NCBI GenBank assembly: GCA_047974745.1
Contig: JBKECO010000022.1
Span: 1-64,000, forward strand
DNA length: 64,000 bases
Reading direction: 5' to 3'
Origin: JBKECO01 sp047974745
GTDB taxonomy: Bacteria > Bacillota > Clostridia > Lachnospirales > Lachnospiraceae
Every line of letters begins with the position of its first letter. The stretch's first letter is position 1. The notes beneath the pieces are model-generated. The model saw only the letters and a list, made by a program, of their open reading frames with translations. It had not been told where the DNA came from and did no database searches. The position numbers and the translations under genes were made by a program. Below, piece after piece: positions 9,937 to 18,223 of this stretch.

Positions 9937-11463
9937 ATGAGCGAAATCTTATCTATGAGCCAAATATCAAAGAAATTTGGAAACATATATGCGAATAAAG
10001 ATATCACATTTCAAGTTCAGGAGGGTGAGGTTCATACGCTTCTAGGAGAAAATGGAGCAGGGAAAAGTACGCTAATGAATATTCTCGTTGGCCTATATGA
10101 ACCATCTGCAGGCAGTATCGTTTATCGGGGCGAGATGGTAAAGATCGATTCGCCGACCAAGGCGGTACATCTGGGAATTGGAATGGTGCATCAGCACTTT
10201 ATGCTTGTTGAGGCAATGACGGTATTCCAGAATATAATACTTGGTATTACGAATGAAAGATCCTTATTTATAAAAAAGGACAAGTGCAAAAAAGAAATCC
10301 TAGAGCTTTCCGAAAAGTACAATCTGGACATCGATCTGAACAAATCGATTACCGATATATCGGTGGGTGAGCAGCAAAGAGTTGAAATTCTAAAGGCATT
10401 GTACCGCGGAGCCGATCTCTTAATCCTAGATGAGCCGACTGCAGCTTTAACAGAACTTGAAGTAGAAGGATTGTTTCAGATCATTCGAAAGCTGACATCA
10501 GAGAATAAGTCTGTCATATTTATCTCTCATAAAATGAGAGAGGTACTTGAAATTAGTGATAGAATAACGATTCTTAGAGCTGGGGAAACAGTTAAGACAC
10601 TGAGCAGAAAAGAGGCAGATGCTCAGACATTAGCTTCACTGATGATAGGAAAAGAGTTGGCAGAGTCCGAATATACAAAGATTTCTGAAACAAAAGAGCT
10701 GATCATGAAGCTTACACAGGTATGCTACAACAAACAGTCAAAACACAGTGGTGTCAATGATGTGACATTGTCGATCGGAAAGGGAGAAATACTTGGGATC
10801 GCTGGTGTGGATGGAAATGGACAGTCGCAGCTGGCACAGCTGGTCACCGGTGTAATCGCTCCCCAGGAGGGAGAGATCTGGCTGAATGGAAATAGTGTTC
10901 TAAAAGGTAGTCCGTCATTTTATATCAGTCATGGAATCTCTCATATTCCTGAGGATAGGAATAAAATGGGTCTGATCGGACAGATGTCAGTTAAAGATAA
11001 TCTCCTATTAAAGCGACTGACAACAAAAAGAGTTTCCGCAGCGAATGGGTGGTTCTTAAAAAGGAAGATCATGCATGAAGAAGCGATCGGACTTGAAAAG
11101 AAATATGATATTCGATGTTCATCTGTTGAGCAGGAGACAAGGAATCTATCAGGAGGGAATCAGCAGAAGGTAATTCTGGCAAGGGAACTGGAAGAGAATC
11201 CAAAGCTTTTGGTTGCAGTGCATCCGACAAGAGGTTTGGACATAGGTGCAACACGATATGTTCATGAGCGAATGATAGATGCTAGAGATCACGGAGCAGG
11301 AGTACTGCTGATCAGTGCTGACTTTGATGAAATCCTACGTATATCGGATAGAATAGCTGTCATGTTCGAGGGGAAAATTGTTGGGATATATGATGGTGCG
11401 AATCCTCCGATCGATGAAATTTCAATGGCTATGACAGGAAAAATGGAAAAGGAGTTATTATAA
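9937..11463 (+). CDS. ABC transporter ATP-binding protein, nucleoside/BMP-associated type
   Basis: A 508-residue ATPase with two fused ABC domains, the form used by BmpA-linked importers such as NupO/YufO of Bacillus and by ribose-type systems. The first domain has Walker A GENGAGKST (residues 37-45) and a degenerate signature (SVGEQQ). The second has a weakened Walker A (GVDGNGQSQ) but a good LSGGNQQK signature. Its stop overlaps the start of the first permease by one base. With the two permeases and the BMP lipoprotein downstream it forms an importer, most likely for nucleosides. The ligand is inferred from the family only. Confidence 0.9.
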   Translation: MSEILSMSQISKKFGNIYANKDITFQVQEGEVHTLLGENGAGKSTLMNILVGLYEPSAGSIVYRGEMVKIDSPTKAVHLGIGMVHQHFMLVEAMTVFQNIILGITNERSLFIKKDKCKKEILELSEKYNLDIDLNKSITDISVGEQQRVEILKALYRGADLLILDEPTAALTELEVEGLFQIIRKLTSENKSVIFISHKMREVLEISDRITILRAGETVKTLSRKEADAQTLASLMIGKELAESEYTKISETKELIMKLTQVCYNKQSKHSGVNDVTLSIGKGEILGIAGVDGNGQSQLAQLVTGVIAPQEGEIWLNGNSVLKGSPSFYISHGISHIPEDRNKMGLIGQMSVKDNLLLKRLTTKRVSAANGWFLKRKIMHEEAIGLEKKYDIRCSSVEQETRNLSGGNQQKVILARELEENPKLLVAVHPTRGLDIGATRYVHERMIDARDHGAGVLLISADFDEILRISDRIAVMFEGKIVGIYDGANPPIDEISMAMTGKMEKELL

Positions 11464-12530
11464 TGAACTGGAAAAACCAAATAGTAAAAATAATGATTCC
11501 AATTCTGGCTATCTTGATTGCATTTATAATTGGCGCTGTATTGATACTTATCATCGGAGGAAATCCATTAGTATCATTTTCATATCTGATCACTGGAGCA
11601 GTAGGCAGTCCTTCTAATATTGCCTCTTGTGTGATAAAGGCAACTCCTTTGATCTTTACCGGACTGGCAGCTACGTTTGCCTATCGTTGCGGCGTCTTTA
11701 ATTTAGGAATCGAAGGCCAATTCGTCATGGGTGCAATTGCTGCACTTGTATGCTCGCAGCGACTTGCATCAGTACCCGTACCAGTTATGATATGCCTTAG
11801 TATTTTATCAGGAGCTGTTGCTGGCGGACTTTGGGGTCTGATACCCGGACTGCTTAAAATATACAGAGGATTAAATGAAATCATAGTTACGATCATGATG
11901 AATTATATTGCAATCCTATTTATGGGATTTTTGTATTCCGGTCCATTACGGGAAGGCAATGTTCCCCAGACAGCTGCAGTTACGGCTAAGCTGCCGGCTA
12001 TCAGCAGCTCCTCGAGAATCCATATCGGTATTGTAATCGCAGTAGTCCTTGGTGTTCTTATTTATTACTTTTTATTTTATACAGCTTTGGGGCTGAAGCT
12101 TCGAGCAGTAGGTTTCAATAAAACTGCATCGAATTTCAACGGCTTTCCTGTATTTCGACTAATGATTTCCTCTTTCCTTGTATCGGGAGCAATTGCTGGT
12201 CTTGGCGGGGCGGTGGAATTATTTGGATCCCAATACAGACTGATGTCAGGCTTTGGTGACGGGTATGGTTTTGATGGTATAGCGATTGCCCTGATTGCTC
12301 AGCTGAATCCGATCGGCACTGTGATCATTGCATTTTTATTCGCAGCACTTAGTACAGGAGCTACCACGATGCAGGTCGGAACTGGTATGCCTACATCTGT
12401 GATCGATATTATCAGAGCAATGGTCATCGTATTTGCTGTAGCGGGAGGGGCATTCATCAATCTTCCGAAGGTACGGCAGTTTATGTCAAATAGATTCTTG
12501 TTTAAAAAAGCAGAGGAGATCAGGGAATAA
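11463..12530 (+). CDS. ABC transporter permease, NupP/YufP-like
   Basis: A 355-residue integral membrane protein of the BPD_transp_2 (RbsC-like) family, with about eight to ten hydrophobic segments starting at residue 11. Conserved features are the RCGVFNLGIEGQ stretch (around residue 75) and the LRAVGFN and GAIAGLGGAVELFG segments. Its ATG shares one base with the stop of the ATPase and its stop overlaps the next start in the same way, indicating translational coupling. It should pair with the next permease as a heterodimer. Transported compound inferred as nucleoside. Confidence 0.9.
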   Translation: MNWKNQIVKIMIPILAILIAFIIGAVLILIIGGNPLVSFSYLITGAVGSPSNIASCVIKATPLIFTGLAATFAYRCGVFNLGIEGQFVMGAIAALVCSQRLASVPVPVMICLSILSGAVAGGLWGLIPGLLKIYRGLNEIIVTIMMNYIAILFMGFLYSGPLREGNVPQTAAVTAKLPAISSSSRIHIGIVIAVVLGVLIYYFLFYTALGLKLRAVGFNKTASNFNGFPVFRLMISSFLVSGAIAGLGGAVELFGSQYRLMSGFGDGYGFDGIAIALIAQLNPIGTVIIAFLFAALSTGATTMQVGTGMPTSVIDIIRAMVIVFAVAGGAFINLPKVRQFMSNRFLFKKAEEIRE

Positions 12531-13471
12531 TGGAACATATATTAACGATTAATTTTATCAGTGACCTGCTTCTTTCCATGATCAGAATGGCTACTCCGAT
12601 CCTGATCGTTGCACTGGCGGAGCTGTTTTCGGAACGAGCCGGTATGGTCAATATCGGATTGGATGGAATTATGGCATTCGGTGCACTTGTCGGCTTCTAT
12701 GTCAGCTACAGTACGCAGAATCCAATGCTTGGGATTTTGGCTGGTGCTATAGGCGGAATGGCCATAAACATGGTCTATGCGTTCTGTACGATCAATTTAG
12801 GTGCAGAACAGATCGTTTACGGTATGGCGATCAATATTTTTGCTCCGGCACTTGCATCCTTTTTATATAAGGCACTTTTTGGAATCAATTCATCACTGAT
12901 CACAGGTACTTTAATGCAGCCATTGCCGATTCCGGTTTTAGAAAGCATTCCATATCTGGGCAAGATCCTCTTTCAGCACCCTCCAATCGTCTATCTGGTC
13001 TATTTGCTGGTACCTGTGACTTATATATTTTTTACAAAAACAAAGCCTGGACTCAATTTCATGTCAGTGGGAGAATACCCGAAAGCAGCAGAATCACTTG
13101 GCATATCGGTAATGAAAACGAAATATATCGCCTGTATGATCTGCGGAGCACTCGCCGGAATCGGCGGCGCTTATCTGACCACTGTGTATATAAACTCATA
13201 TTCTGATGGAGTAGTTTCCGGAAGAGGCTTCATTGCACTTTCAGCAGTTATTTTTGGCAGATGGTCACCAGTAGGAGTTCTGGCGGCTGCACTGTTATTT
13301 GGCTTTACGGACGCACTCCAGCTGAGGCTACAGATCATTAATACTGGTACACAATATCAGCTTCTGGCGATGATTCCATATTTATGCACCTTATTTGTAC
13401 TTGCCTTTTTCGGAATCAAAAAAGCGGGACCAAAGGCAAATGGAAAGCCATATTTCAGAGAAGAACGGTAA
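12530..13471 (+). CDS. ABC transporter permease, NupQ/YufQ-like
   Basis: A 313-residue membrane protein, the second permease of the importer. It shows the family hallmark SERAGMVNIGLDGIMAFGA near residue 40 and the SVGEYPKAAESLGI coupling-helix region. The start overlaps the upstream stop by one base (TAATG). It is followed 46 bases later by the binding lipoprotein gene. Confidence 0.9.
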   Translation: MEHILTINFISDLLLSMIRMATPILIVALAELFSERAGMVNIGLDGIMAFGALVGFYVSYSTQNPMLGILAGAIGGMAINMVYAFCTINLGAEQIVYGMAINIFAPALASFLYKALFGINSSLITGTLMQPLPIPVLESIPYLGKILFQHPPIVYLVYLLVPVTYIFFTKTKPGLNFMSVGEYPKAAESLGISVMKTKYIACMICGALAGIGGAYLTTVYINSYSDGVVSGRGFIALSAVIFGRWSPVGVLAAALLFGFTDALQLRLQIINTGTQYQLLAMIPYLCTLFVLAFFGIKKAGPKANGKPYFREER

Positions 13472-13517
13472 TAAAGGATAGTCTTTTATTATAGAAGAAT
13501 TTCAGGAGGAAATTATT

Positions 13518-14603
13518 ATGAAAAAAAGGATAACATCAATGTTACTGGCAATGATGATGACTGCAGCAGTTCTCGCAGGATGTGCTTCGACCAGTACCAC
13601 AACATCTGAAACATCATCCGATACCTCAAGTGCAACTACAGAGGCAACCTCGGAAACAACAGCAGCAACAACAGAAGCAACAGAAGCTGCAGCTGCGACA
13701 GAAGCAGCTGAGCCGGCAGTCGCTTACAAAGTTGCAATGATCTGTGACTCCACGATCGCTGATGGTGGATGGGGAGCAGCCTGCTACAATGCGATGGTAG
13801 ATGCAGCAGCAGAATATGGTTTTGAAACACAGTATACCGATGGACTTGCTAATGCTGATTTCGCCACAAGCTTACGTTCATATGCTGATCTTGGATTCGA
13901 CCTGATCTTTGCACCTGGAAATCAATATTCTGATGCAGTTGCAGAAGTAGCTGCAGAATATCCAGATGTTAAATTTGCATTATTGAATGGAACCCTTGAA
14001 ACGGAAAACGTAACTTCTATGCTTCCAGATGCAGAACAGATTGGATATATGGCTGGTGCACTGGCAGGTCTGATGTCAACAACAAATGCCATTGGTTTTA
14101 TCGGTGGAATGGAACTTGATACAACAAAAGCTAAACTGGCTAAATATGAAGAAGCAGCAAAACAGGTGAACCCGGATATTCAGGTATATTCCGCGTATGC
14201 AGGCTCATTTAGCGATACAGCTAAAGGAAAAGAAATCGCAGAATCCATGATCTCAATGAATGATGTAGACGTTATGTATGGAGATGCAAGTGCAGTAGAC
14301 TCCGGAGCAAGAGAAGCTCTGGCAGGTTATGAAAATAAATATGATATCGGTCAGCCAAGTGATCTGCTCGCAACTCAGGAATCCGATGTTATCATCTGCA
14401 GCATTGTTACTGACAATGCAACAATGATCGGTCTGTGCATGGAAGATGTTATCAATGATACCTATGGAAACAAAACAATCTATGGTGATCTTTCCAACGG
14501 ATGTCTCAGTGTTGGAACATTTGGAAGTGCTGTACCGGCAGATATTCAAGCTGAGTATCTGGCAATTGTAGAAGAAATTGAAGCAGGAACATTTATTCAA
14601 TAA
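13518..14603 (+). CDS. BMP-family substrate-binding lipoprotein
   Basis: A 361-residue lipoprotein of the Bmp/Med family, the extracellular binding component of the preceding importer. The signal ends in a lipobox LAGC (Cys about residue 22). A Ser/Thr/Ala/Glu-rich low-complexity linker of some 45 residues then tethers the binding domain, which starts near VAYKVAMICDSTIADGGWG. Family members bind purine or other nucleosides. The gene has its own strong ribosome binding site (AGGAGG) and comes last in the operon, although the binding protein often comes first. A strong terminator follows. Confidence 0.92.
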   Translation: MKKRITSMLLAMMMTAAVLAGCASTSTTTSETSSDTSSATTEATSETTAATTEATEAAAATEAAEPAVAYKVAMICDSTIADGGWGAACYNAMVDAAAEYGFETQYTDGLANADFATSLRSYADLGFDLIFAPGNQYSDAVAEVAAEYPDVKFALLNGTLETENVTSMLPDAEQIGYMAGALAGLMSTTNAIGFIGGMELDTTKAKLAKYEEAAKQVNPDIQVYSAYAGSFSDTAKGKEIAESMISMNDVDVMYGDASAVDSGAREALAGYENKYDIGQPSDLLATQESDVIICSIVTDNATMIGLCMEDVINDTYGNKTIYGDLSNGCLSVGTFGSAVPADIQAEYLAIVEEIEAGTFIQ

Positions 14604-14613
14604 TATACCAGAT

Positions 14614-14641
14614 AAAAGACCCCTCGACCGAGGGGTCTTTT
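14614..14641 (+). terminator. Terminator of the nucleoside-type ABC operon
   Basis: AAAAGACCCCTCG pairs with CGAGGGGTCTTTT around a very short loop. The A/T flanks make it work on either strand. Confidence 0.9.
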
Positions 14642-14753
14642 GCATGTCTGGAGCGCAATGCAATGGTGGAGAGCACATAGCGAGAAATTCACATATTATT
14701 ACGGGGATTCGCTGCAATAATATATATAAATTGCATGAAAACAAATGAATTAG

Positions 14754-14782
14754 CTGACAAATCATGTAAAATATGTTACACT
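14754..14782 (+). promoter_or_regulatory. Promoter for carD-sigma unit
   Basis: CTGACA at 14754-14759, a 17-base spacer, TACACT at 14777-14782. The expected transcript start is near 14789, just before a terminator-like hairpin. Confidence 0.5.
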
Positions 14783-14796
14783 ATACTAGTCGCACG

Positions 14797-14829
14797 AAAT
14801 CCGTCACCCTATTCAGGTAACGGATTTTT
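14797..14829 (+). terminator. Promoter-proximal hairpin (possible attenuator) before carD
   Basis: AAATCCGT (14797-14804) pairs with ACGGATTT (14820-14827) and is followed by T residues. An inner CC/GG pair extends the stem. It lies between the proposed promoter and the carD ribosome binding site, so it could end transcripts early or protect the 5' end. Confidence 0.5.
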
Positions 14830-14869
14830 AATGCTGAAATAAATAAATCGTACAGAAGGAGGATGAATC

Positions 14870-15409
14870 ATGTTCGAAACAGGCCAGTTGATCGTTTATG
14901 GTGGAACCGGCGTATGTGAAGTTGATGGAATTGAAACCAGGGAAGTGCCAGGAACTCAGGATAAGAAATTATATTATACTTTACGGCCAGTCTATTCGAA
15001 GGGGAGTAAAATATATACTCCGGTCAACAATGAGAAAGTCGTGATGCGCCCTCTGATTACCAAAAGTGAAGCGAATACACTGATTAATAGGATCGGTGAT
15101 ATGGATATTTTACAAGAAGAAAATATGAATCTCAGAGATAAAATGTATAAAAAAATCCTTTATTCCTGTGATGCAGAGTCGTGTACCAGGATCATAAAGA
15201 CATTATATATCAGAAAGAATAAGAGGCAGTCGGCCGGAAAAAGAGTAACGGCTAATGATGCAAAATATATACATCTGACAGAAGAATTTTTATTTGGAGA
15301 ACTAGCCCTCGCAATTGGTGTACCAAAGGATGAAATTCAAAATGTTGTGACAAATGAGGTGGAAAAGTTGTGTCCGGTTACAAGCTTTGACGAAGAATCT
15401 ATCAGTTAG
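14870..15409 (+). CDS. CarD-like transcription regulator
   Basis: A 179-residue protein starting with the CarD_CdnL/TRCF RNA-polymerase-interacting domain (FETGQLIVYGGTGVCEVDGIE), followed by a mainly helical C-terminal domain rich in basic residues. CarD/CdnL proteins bind the RNA polymerase beta subunit and stabilise open promoter complexes, often at rRNA promoters. An AAGGAGG ribosome binding site precedes the ATG. The neighbouring downstream gene, 31 bases away, is a sigma-70 factor, so two polymerase-binding factors are probably made from one transcript. Confidence 0.87.
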   Translation: MFETGQLIVYGGTGVCEVDGIETREVPGTQDKKLYYTLRPVYSKGSKIYTPVNNEKVVMRPLITKSEANTLINRIGDMDILQEENMNLRDKMYKKILYSCDAESCTRIIKTLYIRKNKRQSAGKRVTANDAKYIHLTEEFLFGELALAIGVPKDEIQNVVTNEVEKLCPVTSFDEESIS

Positions 15410-15440
15410 ACAGAGGCTTTAGGAGAAAGAAGGTAGGACA

Positions 15441-16442
15441 TTGAATAAAGTAAAAACACCGAATATTTCGGCTATTAAGCAGCCGGAGAAGATCAAAATA
15501 GAAAAGATCAGGTTTCCTATCCTTTTGACGAAAAAAAGCGGTGCGAAGGATCCTGTCCTGTTGCAGGAAACACAGGTGACTGAGGAAGTCTATTTTGAAG
15601 GTAATTCATATTTTGAAGACTCAGTGCGAACGTATTTAAGAGAGATCGGAGAATATCCACTTTTATCAAGAGAGAAAGAAGTCGCTCTGGCACAGAGGAT
15701 CGAGGCGGGAGATGAAGAGGCGAAACAGGAGATGATCCATTCCAATCTCCGTTTGGTCGTAAGTGTTGCAAAGCGGTATCTGCATGGAAGTAATATGTCT
15801 TTGCTGGATCTTATTCAGGAGGGCAATATTGGTCTGATGAGAGCAGTAGAAAAATATAATTACAGGAAGGGCTTCAAATTCAGCACTTATGCCATGTGGT
15901 GGATCAGACAGTCTGTAAGCAGGGCAATTTCTGACCAGGGCAAAACAATTCGAATTCCGGTTCATATGAAAGAGCTTATGTATCGAGTGACCAGAGAGTC
16001 TAGGAACTTTCTCTTAGAGAACGGGAGAGAACCCACTATCGAGGAGATTGCTGATCTACTTGATCTCCCTGAAAAAAAGATGAGGGAAGTTCTAAGTCTG
16101 TATGGGGATACCATATCTCTTGAAACACCAATTGGGGATGAAGTAGATTCGATGCTGAAGGACTTCGTGTCGAATCCCAATGCACAGGAGCAATTCTTGA
16201 GCATTGAGAACCAGATGCTCTCGACTGCAATCATGAAGGTGCTTGGTACGCTTTCTGAGCGGGAAAGGCGAATTATAGAACTGCGTTTTGGATTTGAAGG
16301 TGACAAGATATGGACGCTTGAGGAAGTTGGGGATGTCTACCATGTTACCAGAGAACGGATTCGGCAGATCGAGGCCAAAGTTATTCGCCATCTTAGAGCA
16401 AATGAGGATATGAGGAAATTAAGAAATTATATGGAAGAGTGA
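15441..16442 (+). CDS. RpoD-like sigma-70 factor (group 1/2)
   Basis: A 333-residue sigma factor with a short, lysine-rich N-terminus and no recognisable region 1.1. It then has region 1.2 (DSVRTYLREIGEYPLLSREKE), 2.1-2.4 (NLRLVVSVAKRY; YAMWWIRQSVSRAISDQ), region 3 and region 4 with the helix-turn-helix (EEVGDVYHVTRERIRQIE). Regions 2.4 and 4.2 look like those of the housekeeping factor, so it should read normal -35/-10 promoters. It is somewhat short for a primary Firmicutes sigma-A, and I treat it as a possible paralogue. The start is TTG 15441; no better in-frame ATG exists. It is probably co-transcribed with carD. Confidence 0.88.
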   Translation: MNKVKTPNISAIKQPEKIKIEKIRFPILLTKKSGAKDPVLLQETQVTEEVYFEGNSYFEDSVRTYLREIGEYPLLSREKEVALAQRIEAGDEEAKQEMIHSNLRLVVSVAKRYLHGSNMSLLDLIQEGNIGLMRAVEKYNYRKGFKFSTYAMWWIRQSVSRAISDQGKTIRIPVHMKELMYRVTRESRNFLLENGREPTIEEIADLLDLPEKKMREVLSLYGDTISLETPIGDEVDSMLKDFVSNPNAQEQFLSIENQMLSTAIMKVLGTLSERERRIIELRFGFEGDKIWTLEEVGDVYHVTRERIRQIEAKVIRHLRANEDMRKLRNYMEE

Positions 16443-16452
16443 AGGTTTTCTA

Positions 16453-16481
16453 TTGTTCCGAGTAAAATGGTATGATAGAAT
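16453..16481 (+). promoter_or_regulatory. Promoter for the THF riboswitch-folT transcript
   Basis: TTGTTC at 16453-16458, a 17-base spacer ending in TGA (extended -10), then TAGAAT at 16476-16481. The riboswitch starts about 12 bases after the expected start site. Confidence 0.6.
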
Positions 16482-16499
16482 ACAAGCATCGAAAATAAA

Positions 16500-16597
16500 A
16501 GCAGAGTAGGATTTGATGCGTTAAGTGTCATGTGAACAGGGAGTTGTCACGTGAACGAAAAGGTTAACTTGCGATATCATTTCCGCATCCCGCTGCT
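16500..16597 (+). ncRNA. Tetrahydrofolate (THF) riboswitch
   Basis: The stretch begins AGCAGAGTAG and ends CCCGCTGCT, and the outer arms AGCAG / CTGCT pair. Between them are the conserved THF-aptamer pieces GCGTTAAGTGT, GTGAACAGGGA and GTTGTCACGTGAACG, and near the 3' side GCATCC. Order and spacing fit the known folate-transporter leader class. The downstream gene is a folate ECF S component, as expected. The region after the aptamer contains GGTTTTCCTTC (16608-16618), which can pair with the ribosome binding site region GGAAGAAAACC just before the ATG. Control is therefore probably at translation. Confidence 0.88.
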
Positions 16598-16680
16598 ACA
16601 AAAGATGGTTTTCCTTCTGCCTGTAGCATTATTTATTGCTCGATAAAATAATACTACAAAGTATAGAAAGGAAGAAAACC

Positions 16681-17187
16681 ATGCAAACAAAATTAACTGC
16701 AAAAACGATTTCCGCAGCAGGCATACTTATTGCTGCTGAAATTGTCTTGTCCAGATTCTTGTCTATACAGACATGGAATTTGAGAATCGGATTCAGCTTC
16801 ATTCCGATCGTGATCGCCGCAATTTTATTTGGACCGATAACGGCAGGACTGATCGCTGTGCTGAGCGATCTGATCGGATACTTTTTAGTTCCGTCAGGAA
16901 CCTTTTTCCCGGGCTTCACTGTAACGGCGTGTATCACTGGTGTTGTATTTGCCTTGTTTCTCTACAAAAAACAAAGCTTACCAAGAATCATTGCGGCCGT
17001 ACTTTCAACACAGATCCTGTTAAGTCTGGGAATCAATACACTTTGGCTCTCGATTTTATATGGAACTGCGTATAAGGTCTTGTTTTTGACAAGGATCTAC
17101 CAGGTCGTTGCCATGTCGATCGTACAGATCGTACTGATTTTAATCATTTCAAAAAAAATCATACCGGTTCTAAAACGAATCATGTGA
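16681..17187 (+). CDS. folT: Folate-family ECF transporter S component
   Basis: A 168-residue membrane protein with about six hydrophobic helices. It has the FolT-type arrangement: an N-terminal KLTAKTISAAGILIAAEIVLSRF segment, a GPITAGLIAVLSDLIGYFL helix and a positively charged C-terminus. The S component binds folate and docks on the shared EcfA1A2T energising module, which is not in this window. The upstream THF riboswitch strongly supports folate as substrate. The start is ATG 16681 with AAAGGAAG about 7 bases upstream. Confidence 0.93.
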   Translation: MQTKLTAKTISAAGILIAAEIVLSRFLSIQTWNLRIGFSFIPIVIAAILFGPITAGLIAVLSDLIGYFLVPSGTFFPGFTVTACITGVVFALFLYKKQSLPRIIAAVLSTQILLSLGINTLWLSILYGTAYKVLFLTRIYQVVAMSIVQIVLILIISKKIIPVLKRIM

Positions 17188-17194
17188 TAAGGTC

Positions 17195-17239
17195 AACTGC
17201 TTTTTCCAGAATGAACAGGCTGGAGGAAGCAGTTTTTTT
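17195..17239 (+). terminator. Terminator after folT
   Basis: A 15-bp stem (17195-17209 with 17220-17234, two G-U pairs) followed by seven T. Confidence 0.88.
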
Positions 17240-17303
17240 AATAAATTAATGCCGCAGCTTGGGACTTGAAAAAATGTGAGTCAACAGCAGCAGAAAATAG
17301 GTA

Positions 17304-17332
17304 TTGAACAATAGTAGTAAAAAGGATAAAAT
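17304..17332 (+). promoter_or_regulatory. Promoter for uppP
   Basis: TTGAAC at 17304-17309, a 17-base spacer, TAAAAT at 17327-17332. The uppP start lies 31 bases further on. Confidence 0.6.
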
Positions 17333-17362
17333 TGTCAGTGAATTAAGAAAAGGGGATAAATC

Positions 17363-18184
17363 ATGATTGAGATAGTAAAGGCTATTATTTTTGGCATTGT
17401 AGAAGGAATTACGGAATGGCTTCCGATCAGCAGTACAGGGCATCTCATACTACTGAATGAGTTCATGAAGCTCAATGTAAGTGCAAAATTCTGGAGTATG
17501 TTCGAGGTGGTGATCCAGCTGGGGGCAATTCTGGCGGTGGTCGTTTTATTTTGGAAGGAGATCTGGCCATTTTCCAGTCATGAAAAATATTTCATAAAAC
17601 AGGATAAATTTCTCATGTGGTTCAAGATACTTTTTGCCTGCATACCCGCTGCATTTATTTCACTTGTTTGGGGTGACGAAATCGAAATTTTGTTTTATAA
17701 TTATATTGTAATTGCAGTTGCACTGATTGTATTTGGAATTGGATTCATTGTCATTGAAAACAGGAACCGTCATTTGAGACCGGTCATGAATTCAATCGCT
17801 GAAATCACTTGGAAGGCAGCATTTTTAATTGGTGTTTTTCAGTTGATCGCAGCAGTATTTCCGGGAACCAGCCGTTCAGGAGCAACCATCTTAGGCGGAA
17901 TCCTGATTGGGGTTTCACGCAGCGTGGCAGCTGAATTCACATTTTTTCTGGCTATTCCGGTGATGCTGGGAGCCAGCCTGATCAAAATTTTAAAATTTGG
18001 CTTTTCCTTCACAGGAATGGAAGCAGCAATCCTGCTTACTGGTATGATCACAGCTTTTATCGTTTCGTTGTTCGTGATCCGTTTTCTGATGAGCTATATC
18101 AAGAAGCATGACTTTAAAGTTTTTGGCTGGTACAGAATAATTCTCGGCTGTCTGGTACTTGCTTATTTTACATTTTTGAACTAA
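17363..18184 (+). CDS. uppP: Undecaprenyl-diphosphate phosphatase
   Basis: A 273-residue polytopic membrane enzyme (BacA family) that dephosphorylates undecaprenyl diphosphate to recycle the lipid carrier for peptidoglycan. It often gives low-level bacitracin resistance. Both family motifs are present: EGITEWLPISSTGH at residues 14-27 and PGTSRSGAT at 167-175. About eight membrane helices are visible, and the length is normal. The start codon is ATG with AAAGGGG upstream. The stop is followed within 40 bases by the phosphoglucomutase gene. Confidence 0.95.
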   Translation: MIEIVKAIIFGIVEGITEWLPISSTGHLILLNEFMKLNVSAKFWSMFEVVIQLGAILAVVVLFWKEIWPFSSHEKYFIKQDKFLMWFKILFACIPAAFISLVWGDEIEILFYNYIVIAVALIVFGIGFIVIENRNRHLRPVMNSIAEITWKAAFLIGVFQLIAAVFPGTSRSGATILGGILIGVSRSVAAEFTFFLAIPVMLGASLIKILKFGFSFTGMEAAILLTGMITAFIVSLFVIRFLMSYIKKHDFKVFGWYRIILGCLVLAYFTFLN

Positions 18185-18223
18185 TTGAACAGGTCGAAAA
18201 AACTAAGAAAAGAGGTATTTGCA

